The notes: generated by a model not told the origin, from the letters alone. A stretch of 64,000 nt of DNA from Bradyrhizobium sp. 149 (GCF_023073915.1 NZ_JADPKK010000005.1:185633-249632); one strand, 5' to 3'. Positions 17,903-27,358 are shown, numbered from the stretch's first letter. Translations and numbers: made by a program.

Positions 17903-18847
17903 TCAGCCCGCCGGTCTCCTGGCGCCGTGCGCTGGCGCGGGCACCGTGACCGCCACCACACCGGCGAGAATGAGCAGCATTCCGGCAAGACTGGACCAGG
18001 TAAATTGCTCGCCAAGCCATGCGGCGCCGAGCGCCACCGCGAAACCGGCGCGCAGATAGCTTCCGCTTGTCGTACCGAGCGGACCGAGCGTGTGGATCAG
18101 CCGGAAATAGATCACCATCGCGAAGGCCGTGCAGACCACCGCGAGCGCGATCACCGCCGCGATCGCCTGTGCCGGCGGCTGCGCCAGTGCCCATGGCCGT
18201 TCGAGAGTGGCGGCGATCGGGAGCATGAGAAGCGCGGCGCAGCCCATGGCTCCGGCCGCCGTGACGATCGCGGGAAAGCCCGAGAAGCGCTGCCCCCATA
18301 TCGGCGCCAGCGCGTAGCAGAGGCTCGCGCACAGCACCGCCGCTTGGGCCAGCGGAGCGGTCGTGCCGATCTCCGCAAACGCATCGACACCTATCGTCAA
18401 GGCGACACCCGCGAGACCGAGACCGACGCCGAATATTTTCTGGCCGTTGATGGTCGGTCGCCCGCCGCCGGTCATCATCGCGATCGCGAGCACGAACATC
18501 GGCGGCGTTGCATTGAGGACGCCGGCGAGACCGCTTGCGATATGGGCCTCGCCCCAGCTGATCAGGGTGAAGGGCAGCGCGCTTTGCAGCAGTCCTTGCA
18601 CGAAGAGAGCCGTCCAGTCCGATCCTCGGCGAGGAAGGGCGTATCCCTGCGCGAGAGCGATCAGGATCAGGATTATTGCCGCCATCGTCACCCGCGCGGC
18701 GACCATCGTGAAGGGCGGAATCGTCGGGATCGCGACCTTGATCAGCGTGAACGAGCTGCCCCAGATCAGCGAGAGAAGCAGCAGGAGCCCGATTTCGAGC
18801 GAGAGAGTGGTTTTCCTTGACGCCGTTTGTTGCGGCTGCGTGCTCAT
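17903..18847 (-). CDS. EamA/DMT family transporter
   Basis: A 314-residue inner-membrane protein with about ten helices in two EamA repeats. The first opens with [19 protein letters not shown]; the second starts near [19 protein letters not shown]. The family exports amino acids, drugs or metabolites; substrate unknown. ATG 18847 begins the polar leader [12 protein letters not shown] before helix one. It is divergent from the AdaA-like gene at 18979, with about 130 bases between, so the two may share control. Confidence 0.87.
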   Translation of the reverse strand: MSTQPQQTASRKTTLSLEIGLLLLLSLIWGSSFTLIKVAIPTIPPFTMVAARVTMAAIILILIALAQGYALPRRGSDWTALFVQGLLQSALPFTLISWGEAHIASGLAGVLNATPPMFVLAIAMMTGGGRPTINGQKIFGVGLGLAGVALTIGVDAFAEIGTTAPLAQAAVLCASLCYALAPIWGQRFSGFPAIVTAAGAMGCAALLMLPIAATLERPWALAQPPAQAIAAVIALAVVCTAFAMVIYFRLIHTLGPLGTTSGSYLRAGFAVALGAAWLGEQFTWSSLAGMLLILAGVVAVTVPAPAHGARRPAG

Positions 18848-18978
18848 GCGATTTGCTCCTGAAGCGATCGACACCATGATCCGGAGCGCCGCGCGAGGCT
18901 GGCTGAATTCGGACCTCATCGCCCGATCGAGTCCGATTTCAGCTACTCGGCGCGCTGCGCGGGCGTTATTCTCCCGCA

Positions 18979-19575
18979 ATGGCGACAAGCTCGGCGCATC
19001 GGCAAACGCTGCCACCGCATCTCGACTGGGAAACCTGCGATCGGGCTCGGCTGGCGCGTGCGCGTGCCTTCGACGGACTGTTCTTCTCCGGTGTCCGCTC
19101 GACGCGCATCTATTGCCGGCCGGTCTGCCCCGTTCGTCCGGCCCGCTCCGAGAACGTCACCTTCTATGCGACCGCTGCCGCCGCCGAGCGGGCCGGCTTT
19201 CGCCCGTGCCTCCGATGCCGGCCGGAAGCGGCGCCGGGTTCGCCGGCCTGGATGGGAACGGCGAGCACCGTGGCGCGCGGAATGCGCCTGATCCATGACG
19301 GTTTTCTGGATCGGGCTTCAATGACGGAGCTTGCAGAAGCCCTCGGCGTCGGGCCGCGTCACCTGCTTCGCCTGTTCATGCGTCATGCCGGGGCGAGCCC
19401 GAGCGAGATCGCAGCGACCCGGCGTGTGCAGGAAGCAAAGCGTCTGATCGATCAAACCAGCATGAGCTTGGCTGAGATCGCTTTCGCCGCAGGTTTTGGC
19501 AGCGTTCGCAGATTCAACGATGCATTTGCCGCGACTTACAAGCGGCGACCATCGTCGTTCCGCCGACCGCGATAG
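18979..19575 (+). CDS. AdaA-like methylphosphotriester sensor and AraC-type regulator
   Basis: A 198-residue protein combining an Ada zinc-binding domain and an AraC helix-turn-helix. Cys46, Cys50, Cys77 and Cys80 have the same spacing as the E. coli Ada zinc ligands, whose first cysteine takes the methyl group from methylated DNA phosphates. Residues about 95-195 hold the AraC domain (ending GFGSVRRFNDAFAATYKRRP). There is no O6-methylguanine methyltransferase or glycosylase domain, so it is like Bacillus AdaA, not full Ada. No alkylation-repair enzyme lies next to it, and its targets are unknown. Confidence 0.87.
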   Translation: MATSSAHRQTLPPHLDWETCDRARLARARAFDGLFFSGVRSTRIYCRPVCPVRPARSENVTFYATAAAAERAGFRPCLRCRPEAAPGSPAWMGTASTVARGMRLIHDGFLDRASMTELAEALGVGPRHLLRLFMRHAGASPSEIAATRRVQEAKRLIDQTSMSLAEIAFAAGFGSVRRFNDAFAATYKRRPSSFRRPR

Positions 19576-19601
19576 GCTGGTGTCGGCGCTTTAGCCCGGG
19601 A

Positions 19602-20420
19602 TCACCCGATCTGCTTCTCGCCGTGTCGCTCCGACAGCGTGAAGATCTCGACGCCGGTGGCGGTGACGCCGACGGAGTGTTCGAACTGCGCCGACAGCGA
19701 ACGGTCGCGGGTCACCGCGGTCCAGCCGTCGGAGAGGATCTTCACATGCGGCTTGCCGAGATTGATCATCGGCTCGATCGTGAAGAACATGCCGGGCTTG
19801 AGCTGCACGCCCTCGCCGGGCCGGCCGATATGGATGATGTTCGGCTCGTCGTGGAACATGCGCCCGAGGCCATGGCCGCAGAAATCGCGCACCACGCTCA
19901 TGGCCTGCGGCTCGACGAAGCTCTGGATGGCGTGGCCGATGTCGCCGGTGGTGGCGCCGGGCTTCACCGCGGCGATGCCGCGCATCATCGCCTCATAGGT
20001 CACCTCGATCAGCCGCTCGGCCTTGCGCGCGATCGGGCCGACCGCATACATCCGGCTGGAATCGCCGTACCAGCCGTCGACGATGAAGGTGACGTCGATA
20101 TTGACGATGTCGCCCTCTTTTAGCGGACGGTCGCCGGGCATGCCGTGGCAGACCACGTGGTTGAGCGAGGTGCAGGTCGAATAACGATAGCCGCGATACA
20201 TCAGCGTCGCCGGATAGGCATTGTGGCTGAAGGCAAAGTCGCGGACGAACTGGTCGATGCGCTCGGTCGGCACGCCGGGCCCGACGATGTCGGTGAGCTC
20301 GTCGAGGCACTTCGCCACCAGCGCTCCCGCCTTGCGCATGCCGGCAAAGGCGCTTGGCCCATGCAGCTTGATCTGTCCGGTCTTGCGCAGGGAGGTATCG
20401 GAGGCTTCGACGTAGCTCAT
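19602..20420 (-). CDS. map: Type I methionine aminopeptidase
   Basis: A 272-residue cytosolic metalloprotease that removes the initiator methionine. The pita-bread fold motifs are present: HNAYPATLMYRGY, NIDVTFIVDGWYGDSSRMY (metal Asp pair), CGHGLGRMFHDEP (His), FFTIEPMINLG (Glu), and QFEHSVGVT with the last Glu. It is essential in most bacteria. It is co-directional with the MscS gene upstream, 120 bases away. Confidence 0.95.
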   Translation of the reverse strand: MSYVEASDTSLRKTGQIKLHGPSAFAGMRKAGALVAKCLDELTDIVGPGVPTERIDQFVRDFAFSHNAYPATLMYRGYRYSTCTSLNHVVCHGMPGDRPLKEGDIVNIDVTFIVDGWYGDSSRMYAVGPIARKAERLIEVTYEAMMRGIAAVKPGATTGDIGHAIQSFVEPQAMSVVRDFCGHGLGRMFHDEPNIIHIGRPGEGVQLKPGMFFTIEPMINLGKPHVKILSDGWTAVTRDRSLSAQFEHSVGVTATGVEIFTLSERHGEKQIG

Positions 20421-20542
20421 GCGGGCGCTATCTTCTGAGGTGGGGCTCGATATCGGTGGAAAGGCTTGATTTCACGCTCCAATTTAATGATTGCGCGCCT
20501 TCATGCAAGTCAGGCGTGCCTGCCTTGCGCCTGCAAGCTGGC

Positions 20543-21859
20543 CTAATTCGGGACTTCCACGGTGGTTTCCACCGGCAGGGCGCCGCCGCGGATGCGGATT
20601 TCGCGGACGGGGTACGGAACCCGGATGCCCTCGCGCTTGAAGGCGTCCCACAGCGCCAGCATCACGTCGCTCTTGACGTTGTCCATGCCGTCGGGGTCCG
20701 CGATCCAGAAGGTCAGTGAGAACTTCATCCCGGCTTCGGCGAACTCGGTCAAAATGCTGTTCGGCGGCTTGCCCTTCTGCGCGCGCGGATGAGCGGCCGC
20801 GGTTTCGGCGGCGAGCTTGCACACCAGCCGCGGGTCGGCGTCGTAATTGGTGCCGAAGGCGATCTTCACCAGCGTGTTCTTGTCCGTGTAGGTCCAGTTG
20901 ACGACTTTCTGCGTCACCAGGTCCTCGTTCGGCACCAGGAACTCGCGGCCATCGCCGGCGGCGACGGAAATATAGCGCGTCTTCATCGCGCTGATCCGTC
21001 CGGTGTTGTCGCCGATGGTGACGAGATCGCCGGGCTTCACCGATTTGTCGGCGAGCAGGATGATCCCAGAGATGAAATTGGCGACAATCTTCTGCAGGCC
21101 GATACCGATGCCGACGCCGACCGCGCCGGAGAACACCGCGAGCGCCGACAGATCGATGCCGACCGCGCCGAGCGCGATCACGATGGCGACCGCAAGCAGG
21201 CCGATGCGGATGATCTTGACCAGCAGCACCTGCACCGACGGAGTCAAATCGGTGGTCGAGTTGATCCGGCTCTCGGCGAAATTGCTGGCGATGTTGGTGA
21301 GCCAGAGCGCGATGAGCAGCAGCGCGCCGGCCTTGATCACGAGCAGCGGCGTCAGCCGCAGGCCGCCGAGCACGATGGCGAAAGAATCGAGCAGGTCGAC
21401 CGTCGCATCGAGCTGGCCGAGGATGGAGAGCGCCGCGACGAACCATGCCGTGATCGACACCAGCTTGACGATGAAGGCGTTGCGCAGCACCGACGTCAGC
21501 AGCCGGATCGCGAGCCAGGCCAGCCCCAGCTTGGCGGCGACCATCAGGAGATAGCTGCGGCTCGGCCAGGTCGCGTGGTACATCACCACGCGCGAGACGA
21601 TCACGAGCAGGGTGAACGCCGCCGTCGAGGCGCTGGAGACCATCACCCGGACGAAGTGCCGGAGCGGCAGCGGCCAACGCATCGCCAGCGAGGTCATGTC
21701 GACGCGGCTGCGAACGGCGGCTTCCGCGGCATAGGCGACGCCGGCCGCAGCCAGAATGAGCCCGAATTGCAGGTAGAACCAGGGCGACGAGATCTCCGCC
21801 CCGACGCTGCGCGCCGTGGTCTGCACGAACTCCGTGAAGTCTTTGAGGTCCATGTCCAT
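20543..21859 (-). CDS. MscS family mechanosensitive ion channel
   Basis: A 438-residue membrane protein with several extra N-terminal helices before the MscS core. The pore helix is AVFSGAVGVGIGIGLQKIVA, with alternating Gly and Ala as in MscS TM3. The beta domain follows (VKPGDLVTIG, TRYISVAAGDGREFLVPNE). It opens under membrane tension to release solutes during hypo-osmotic shock. ATG 21859 (MDMDLKDF) is preferred; a longer frame exists. It is divergent from a K+/H+ antiporter gene, a pairing that makes sense for osmotic and ionic control. Confidence 0.9.
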   Translation of the reverse strand: MDMDLKDFTEFVQTTARSVGAEISSPWFYLQFGLILAAAGVAYAAEAAVRSRVDMTSLAMRWPLPLRHFVRVMVSSASTAAFTLLVIVSRVVMYHATWPSRSYLLMVAAKLGLAWLAIRLLTSVLRNAFIVKLVSITAWFVAALSILGQLDATVDLLDSFAIVLGGLRLTPLLVIKAGALLLIALWLTNIASNFAESRINSTTDLTPSVQVLLVKIIRIGLLAVAIVIALGAVGIDLSALAVFSGAVGVGIGIGLQKIVANFISGIILLADKSVKPGDLVTIGDNTGRISAMKTRYISVAAGDGREFLVPNEDLVTQKVVNWTYTDKNTLVKIAFGTNYDADPRLVCKLAAETAAAHPRAQKGKPPNSILTEFAEAGMKFSLTFWIADPDGMDNVKSDVMLALWDAFKREGIRVPYPVREIRIRGGALPVETTVEVPN

Positions 21860-22069
21860 CGGTCTCGTCGGGAAGCGGGCGGGAGGCGTTGATTCGGGGG
21901 CGCCGCAGACTCCCACAAAGGGCGCGGCCGGACCACCGATACACCGCTAAGTGAAGTGCGTTAAGGCCGCAAATTGCGGGCAGATTGCCGCGAGCGGGAG
22001 AAAATGGGTTGGCGTGGGAGTCCGCCGACGATAAGGATGCACTTCCAGCGATTTGTACCCGGAAGGTGG

Positions 22070-23863
22070 ATGGCTTCCCTCGATACTGTCAGCCTCGCCA
22101 TATTGCTCGGCGCCGTCCTGGTGTTGGCCGGGATCCTGTCAAGCCTGCTTGCGCTGCGCTTCGGCGCGCCCCTTCTGCTCGTCTTCCTCGCGATCGGCAT
22201 GCTCGCCGGCGATTCCGGGCCCGGGCAGCTCCAGTTCGACGACGTCCGCACCACCTATCTGGTCGGCTCGGTCGCGCTCGCGCTGATCCTGTTCGATGGT
22301 GGCCTGCGGACTCGCTTTGCCAGCATCCGCACCGTGCTCGCGCCCTCCGTGGTGCTCGCGACCGTCGGCGTGCTGCTGACCGCGCTGATCACCGCGCCGT
22401 TCGCGAAATATGCGCTCGACCTCAACTGGACGGAGTCGCTGCTGGTCGGCGCCGTGGTGGCCTCGACGGACGCGGCCGCAGTGTTCTTGCTGGTGCATAC
22501 CCAGGGCCTGCGCCTGCGCCCGCGTGTCGGCGCGACGCTGGAGGTGGAATCCGGCACCAACGATCCCTTCGCGATCTTTCTGACCCTGATGCTGGTCGAA
22601 TACATCTCGCTGGGAGTGGGTACGGCCGCGCATGTGCTGATGGAGTTCGCCCAGGAGGCCGTGCTGGGCGCCGTCGTCGGGGTGATCGGCGGGCGTCTGG
22701 TCGTCATCGCGCTCAATAAGGTCGCGCTGCCGCAGGGCCTTCATGCGCCGTTTGTCACCACCGCGGCGCTCGTCATCTTCGGCGGCTCGCAGATTATGCA
22801 CGCTTCCGGCTTCCTCGCGGTCTATCTCGCCGGCATCATCATTGGCAATCGCCCGACGCGCGCGCATAATTCGGTGGTGGCCTTCCTGGATGCGGCGACC
22901 TGGCTGGCGCAGATCGTGATGTTCGTGCTGCTCGGCCTCTTGGTCTCGCCGAGCCGGCTTGGCGGCAGCGTGCTGCCGGCGGTCGGGATCGCATTCGTCC
23001 TGATGCTGGTGGCGCGGCCGATCGCGGTGTTCGTGTGCCTGGCGCCGTTCCGCTTCAACTGGCGTGAAAAGATCTTCATCGCCTGGACCGGCCTGCGCGG
23101 CGCGGTCGCGATCTTCCTGGCCTCGATCCCGATGCTGGTCGGGCTGTCGAAGGCCTATCTTTATTTCGACGTCGCCTTCGTTGTCGTCATCATCTCGCTG
23201 CTGCTGCAAGGTTGGACCCTGGCGCCGGCCGCGCGCAGGCTGCATGTGGCCCTGCCGCGCGCCGAGCGCGGCCCGCGCCGTGTCGAACTGGATCTGCCCG
23301 GCCAGCTCGAGCAGCAGCTCGTCGGCTATCCGGTGCGATCCAAGAGCCTGTATTTCCGCCGCGGCCTGATTCCGTCCTGGTCGAAGCCGACGCTGGTGAT
23401 CCGCAACGAGAGTATTTTGACTCCGGCAGAGGCCGATCCGGTCGCGCCCGGCGACTACATCTATCTGCTGGCGCCGCCGGAAAAGGCCGAATCGCTCGAC
23501 CGCTTCTTCGTCGACATGCAGCCGAGCTCGGCGCCCGATCCGCACCTGCTCGGCGACTTCATGGTCTCCGGCGAGCACACGCTCGCCGAGCTCGCGGAGA
23601 TCTACGGCGTGAACGTCGGTGAGGACGAGAGCAAGCTGACTTTGGCCGATTATTTCGACGTCCATCTCGACCGCGCGCCGAAAGAGGGCGCCGAGCTCGT
23701 GCTGGATCCGATCGTGCTTGTGGCGCGCTCGATCTCCGGCGGCCGCGTCAACGTCGTCGGCCTACGCCTGCCGGAAGACGAGGAAACGCCCGCGCCGCTG
23801 ACCCGCAGGCAGGTCCTGCGGCGCAGGCTGGCGGAGCTGTGGACGTCCGTGGCGGGGGTTTAG
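22070..23863 (+). CDS. Potassium/proton antiporter (CPA1, CvrA/NhaP2 type)
   Basis: A 597-residue protein. About 12 membrane helices of the Na+/H+ exchanger domain (residues 1-400) include the VVASTDAAAVFLLV and EVESGTNDPFAIFLTL segments, which carry the ion-binding acidic residues. A cytosolic TrkA-C-like region (VRSKSLYFRRGLIPS to PGDYIYLLAPPE) and a CorC-HlyC-like C-terminal segment follow. This layout matches CvrA/NhaP2. It exchanges K+ for H+ across the inner membrane. ATG 22070 is preferred because GGAAGG lies before it. It is divergent from the MscS gene. Confidence 0.88.
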   Translation: MASLDTVSLAILLGAVLVLAGILSSLLALRFGAPLLLVFLAIGMLAGDSGPGQLQFDDVRTTYLVGSVALALILFDGGLRTRFASIRTVLAPSVVLATVGVLLTALITAPFAKYALDLNWTESLLVGAVVASTDAAAVFLLVHTQGLRLRPRVGATLEVESGTNDPFAIFLTLMLVEYISLGVGTAAHVLMEFAQEAVLGAVVGVIGGRLVVIALNKVALPQGLHAPFVTTAALVIFGGSQIMHASGFLAVYLAGIIIGNRPTRAHNSVVAFLDAATWLAQIVMFVLLGLLVSPSRLGGSVLPAVGIAFVLMLVARPIAVFVCLAPFRFNWREKIFIAWTGLRGAVAIFLASIPMLVGLSKAYLYFDVAFVVVIISLLLQGWTLAPAARRLHVALPRAERGPRRVELDLPGQLEQQLVGYPVRSKSLYFRRGLIPSWSKPTLVIRNESILTPAEADPVAPGDYIYLLAPPEKAESLDRFFVDMQPSSAPDPHLLGDFMVSGEHTLAELAEIYGVNVGEDESKLTLADYFDVHLDRAPKEGAELVLDPIVLVARSISGGRVNVVGLRLPEDEETPAPLTRRQVLRRRLAELWTSVAGV

Positions 23864-23915
23864 CTGCCACGCAATCCGCGTCGAGTTTGGTAGGTCGGAA
23901 CCAACTACACACTCC

Positions 23916-23995
23916 CGTCATTGCGAGCGCAGCGAAGCAATCCAGACTGCCGCCGCGGAAAGATTCTGGATTGCTTCGCTGCGCTCGCAATGACG
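23916..23995. repeat. Palindromic element with perfect 31-bp inverted repeats
   Basis: CGTCATTGCGAGCGCAGCGA... at 23916-23946 is exactly the reverse complement of 23965-23995, with an 18-base centre. A second, slightly diverged copy lies at 51597-51678. It sits between the convergent antiporter and modC genes and could fold into a long hairpin that stops transcription from both sides. Confidence 0.85.
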
Positions 23996-24017
23996 GGGAT
24001 GGACGGGCAGCGCGCCT

Positions 24018-24680
24018 TCACGTCAACACCTTCACCCCGCCGAACGACGTCACCCGGCCCTGCTTCAGCATCACGATCTGCGTGGCGAGCTGGCGCAGCT
24101 CGGCGGCGTCGTGGCTGACATAGACCATGGGGACGTTGGCCTCATCGCGCAGCCGCACCAGATAGGGCAGGATCTCCATCTTGCGGCCCTCGTCGAGCGC
24201 GCCGAGCGGCTCGTCCAGCAGCAGCAGGCGCGGCCTCGACAGCAGCGCGCGGCCGAGCGCCACGCGCTGGCGCTCGCCGCCTGAGAGCTTTCCGGGGCGG
24301 CGACCCTGCAGCGCGCCGATGTCGAGGAGCTCAATCACGCGCTTGTGCTGCGCCGGGTCGGGCGCGAGGCGGTTCATTCGCCTTCCATAGTCGAGGTTCT
24401 GCGCGACGTTGAGGTGCGGAAACAGCCGGGCATCCTGGAACACATAGCCGATGCGGCGGCGCCAGGTCGGGACATGAATGCCGGCCACGCTGTCGTCAAC
24501 GGTCTCGCCGTCGATCACGATGGTGCCGCGGTCAGGCCGCAGCAGCCCCGCGATCATGTTGACCAGCGAGGTCTTGCCGGCGCCCGACGCGCCGAACAGG
24601 CCGATGACGCGGCCTTCGCTCGCGAAGGAGGCCGTGAGCGAGAATTCGCCGAGCTGCTTTTCGATGTCGACGCGCAGCAT
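24018..24680 (-). CDS. modC: Molybdate ABC transporter ATP-binding protein ModC (short form)
   Basis: A 220-residue ATPase with Walker A GASGAGKTS (about residues 35-43), Q-loop YVFQDARLFPHL, signature LSGGERQRVALGRAL, Walker B LLLLDEPLGALDE and H-loop VSHDA. The usual ModC is near 350 residues because of a C-terminal MOP/TOBE molybdate-binding domain; that domain is absent here and the gene ends cleanly. Start ATG 24680 lies 2 bases after the modB stop. modB and modA upstream fix the assignment. Confidence 0.88.
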   Translation of the reverse strand: MLRVDIEKQLGEFSLTASFASEGRVIGLFGASGAGKTSLVNMIAGLLRPDRGTIVIDGETVDDSVAGIHVPTWRRRIGYVFQDARLFPHLNVAQNLDYGRRMNRLAPDPAQHKRVIELLDIGALQGRRPGKLSGGERQRVALGRALLSRPRLLLLDEPLGALDEGRKMEILPYLVRLRDEANVPMVYVSHDAAELRQLATQIVMLKQGRVTSFGGVKVLT

Positions 24681-24682
24681 GG

Positions 24683-25378
24683 TCAATTCCCGTGCAATCG
24701 CGCGGTGGCGCGGCGGGCGAACCATTCGGCTGCAATCAGCGCGCCGAGCGCGAGCACGATCGAGACGATCACGAGCCGCCCCGCGGCGGCGTCGCCGTCC
24801 GGCGTCTGGATCAGCGAGTAAATCGCCGACGAAATGGTCTGGGTCTCGCCGGGAATGTTGGACACGAAGGTGATGGTGGCGCCGAACTCGCCGATCGCCT
24901 TGGCAAAGCCCAGCACCATGCCGGCGAGGACGCCGGGCAGCGCCAGGGGCAGCGTCACCGTGAAGAACACTTTCCAGGGCGTGGCGCCGAGCGTCTCGGC
25001 GGCCTGCTCGAGCCGGCGGTCGATCGCCTCGATTGACAACCGCATCGGACGCACCAGCAATGGGAACGACATCAGGCCGCAGGCGAGCGCAGCACCAGTC
25101 CAGCGAAAGGCGAAGACGATGCCGAGCGTGTCCGCGAGGAAGCCGCCGACGAGGCCGCGGCGGCCGAATGTCAGCAAGAGCAGATAACCGGTGACGACGG
25201 GTGGCAGCACCAGCGGCAGATGCACCAGCGCATCGAGCACCGACTTGCCCCAGAAATCACGCCGCGCGAGCAGCCATGCCAGCGCAATGCCGAACGGCGT
25301 TGCCACCAGCGTTGCGATGATTGCGACCCTGAGCGAGAGCAGGATCGCGGTCCATTCGGCGGGAGAGAGGTCGAGCAT
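24683..25378 (-). CDS. modB: Molybdate ABC transporter permease ModB
   Basis: A 231-residue inner-membrane permease with five or six helices and the EAA-type loop EQAAETLGATPWKVFFTVTLP, followed by the ModB-typical segment AKAIGEFGATITFVSNIPGETQT. ATG 25378 (MLDLSPAEW) is the usual ModB opening; an in-frame start at 25402 would add eight residues. It lies between modA and modC in one operon. Confidence 0.93.
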   Translation of the reverse strand: MLDLSPAEWTAILLSLRVAIIATLVATPFGIALAWLLARRDFWGKSVLDALVHLPLVLPPVVTGYLLLLTFGRRGLVGGFLADTLGIVFAFRWTGAALACGLMSFPLLVRPMRLSIEAIDRRLEQAAETLGATPWKVFFTVTLPLALPGVLAGMVLGFAKAIGEFGATITFVSNIPGETQTISSAIYSLIQTPDGDAAAGRLVIVSIVLALGALIAAEWFARRATARLHGN

Positions 25379-25405
25379 CAAATCGCAGAAGTTAAGTCGC
25401 AAGGG

Positions 25406-26188
25406 TTAAGTTGTCGGGCTGATCAGGAACTTGAAACCGTATTTTTCAAAAATGGTCTTGGCGGCGGCCGAGCGCAGGAAGGCGAGATAGTCGCTGGTCT
25501 CGCTCTTTGCTGTCGTGGTCGCGGCGACGGGATAGATGATCGCGGGATGCGAATCCGCCGGGAAGGTACCGACGATCTTCACGCCGGGCTCGATCTTGGC
25601 ATCGGTCGAATAGACGATGCCGAGATTGGCCTCGCCGCGCGCGACCAGCGTCAGCGCGGCACGCACGCTCTCCGCCATGGCGAATTTCGGCTCGGCCGCC
25701 TGCCACGCTCCGAGGCTCGTAAGCGCCGCTTTGGCATATTTCCCCGCGGGCACCGACCTGACGTCGCCGGTCGCGATCCTGCCGTCGCCGGCGAGTTTTG
25801 CGAGGTCGAAACCCTGCGCGATGCTGACGTTGTCGAGCCTGGAATCCCTCGGCGCGATCAGCACGATGCTGTTGCCGAGCAGATTGACCCGGGTCGGCTC
25901 GCTGATGGTCTTCTTGGCGATCGCGTAGTCCATCCAATCGGTATCGGCCGAGACGAACACGTCGGCCGGCGCGCCCTGCTCGATCTGCCTGGCGAGCACC
26001 GAGCTTGCGGCATAGCTGACGCTGAACTTGACGCCGGTCCTGGCGGTGTAGGCCGCGTCGACCTCGTCGAGCGCGTTCTTCATCGAGGCGGCGGCGAACA
26101 CAGTGATGGTCTTGTCCTCGGCTCTAGCGGGCGAAAGGCTCGCGGCCAGAACGAAGAAAGCCGAAAAAAGCACGGAAAGGCGGGACAT
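25406..26188 (-). CDS. modA: Molybdate-binding periplasmic protein ModA
   Basis: A 260-residue binding protein with a signal peptide (ends near SPARA, residue 23), followed by the ModA opening ITVFAAASMKNALDEV and the ligand-loop segment VSYAASSVLARQIEQGAPADVF. It captures molybdate or tungstate for the ModBC transporter. It heads the modABC operon. No ModE-type operator was recognised upstream. Molybdenum is needed for nitrogenase and nitrate reductase cofactors. Confidence 0.94.
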   Translation of the reverse strand: MSRLSVLFSAFFVLAASLSPARAEDKTITVFAAASMKNALDEVDAAYTARTGVKFSVSYAASSVLARQIEQGAPADVFVSADTDWMDYAIAKKTISEPTRVNLLGNSIVLIAPRDSRLDNVSIAQGFDLAKLAGDGRIATGDVRSVPAGKYAKAALTSLGAWQAAEPKFAMAESVRAALTLVARGEANLGIVYSTDAKIEPGVKIVGTFPADSHPAIIYPVAATTTAKSETSDYLAFLRSAAAKTIFEKYGFKFLISPTT

Positions 26189-26413
26189 CGGAAGCGCTCC
26201 ATGCGCGCGCTCAGGGCACGCAAGACGGCGCGCGCAAGACGGCGTTGGTTGAGTTAGGCTGCGACCGGCGGAAGCGCTGTTCCGGCAAGCCCGACGGACT
26301 TACGGTCCGGCAAGCGATCGCCGGGTGCGACCATAACAGGCTGGCGAAACAGGTCAAAGCCGACGTTTGGTCCGATCCAGCTCGCAATCCTGCAAGGCGA
26401 GGAGGACAACCGG

Positions 26414-27358
26414 CTATGGCTTCGCATTGCCCGCGTGCAGCACGGCCTTGCACGCCGCCGGCATCTGCGCCAGCGTCATCGGCGGTTTCGGCTTCGGCGG
26501 CTCCGGCGGGGGCTTGGGGTGCAGCACGGCGTCGCTGAACCAGTAGGCGAGATCGGAGGGCTTGCAGCCTTCGTCCTCGGATTGCGACGACTGGCCCTCG
26601 CAGTCGCCGGCGCCCGCCGGGCAGCGCATGCGGATGTGGAAATGATAGTCGTGGCCCCACCACGGTCTGATCTTCGACAGCCAGGAACGGTCGCCCTTGG
26701 CCTCGCGGCACAGCGCCTTCTTGATCGCGGCATTGACGAAGATGCGCTGCACCGCTGGCTCCTGTGCCGCGTCGCGCAACACCAGCACATGGCTTGGCGT
26801 GAACACTTTCGGATCGATGTCGAGCCGGTCCTGCCGCACCATCATCACCGCCGACATCTCCTCGCGCTCGTCACGCGACAAGCGACGGTCCGGCATCGGC
26901 GTCAGCCAGATGTCGGCATCGAGCCCGATCTGGTGGCTGGCATGGCCCGACAGCGCCGGCCCGCCGCGCGGCTGAGCGATGTCGCCGACCAGGATGCCCG
27001 GCCATCCCGCGTCCTTGTGCGTCCTGGCGGCGAGGCGCTTGATCAGCGCGATCATCTCGGGATGGCCGTAGCTGCGGTTACGCGACAGCCGCATCACCTG
27101 CCAATGGTCGCCGTTGATCGGCATCTGCTCGGCGCCGCCGATGCAGCCCTTGACGTAGGAGCCGATGACATGGGCCGGCCCCTTCGACGGCAGCAGCTTT
27201 CGCGCGAACAGCTCCTTGGCGGCAATATTGGGATCGTTCGGATTGGCGAGCGGCGGCAGCGGCTTTGGGTTGACGCTGCCCTTGTCCTGGGCCAGCGCGT
27301 CGCCAGCGGCCAGGAGTGTCATGACGAGCAGGAGAGGGGCAAGGCGGCGGGGACTCAT
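26414..27358 (-). CDS. mepA: Penicillin-insensitive murein endopeptidase MepA
   Basis: A 314-residue periplasmic LAS-type metallopeptidase that cuts D-Ala-meso-DAP crosslinks in peptidoglycan. It has a signal peptide (ends near ALAQ, residue 24) and the zinc motifs SGHASHQIGLDADIW and WWGHDYHFHIRM. Six or more cysteines (GCIGG, CREAK, MRCPAGAGDC, EGCKP, ACKAV) fit the disulfides known in MepA. The tail is proline-rich (PPPEPPKPKPP). ATG 27358 is preferred over the in-frame ATG eight codons upstream because it opens the signal peptide. Confidence 0.92.
   Translation of the reverse strand: MSPRRLAPLLLVMTLLAAGDALAQDKGSVNPKPLPPLANPNDPNIAAKELFARKLLPSKGPAHVIGSYVKGCIGGAEQMPINGDHWQVMRLSRNRSYGHPEMIALIKRLAARTHKDAGWPGILVGDIAQPRGGPALSGHASHQIGLDADIWLTPMPDRRLSRDEREEMSAVMMVRQDRLDIDPKVFTPSHVLVLRDAAQEPAVQRIFVNAAIKKALCREAKGDRSWLSKIRPWWGHDYHFHIRMRCPAGAGDCEGQSSQSEDEGCKPSDLAYWFSDAVLHPKPPPEPPKPKPPMTLAQMPAACKAVLHAGNAKP

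Noticed and set aside
17097..18332. 411-codon form of radC
   Set aside because: The N-terminal 170 codons are antisense-type sequence under the EamA gene; RadC starts at ATG 17810.
20789..21892. 367-codon plus-strand frame
   Set aside because: Antisense to the MscS gene; low complexity and highly charged with no hydrophobic core.
26245..26538. Plus-strand frame near a GGAGGA sequence at 26400
   Set aside because: The ribosome-site-like sequence is real but the frame lies over the end of mepA and codes for an Ala/Arg-rich shadow.
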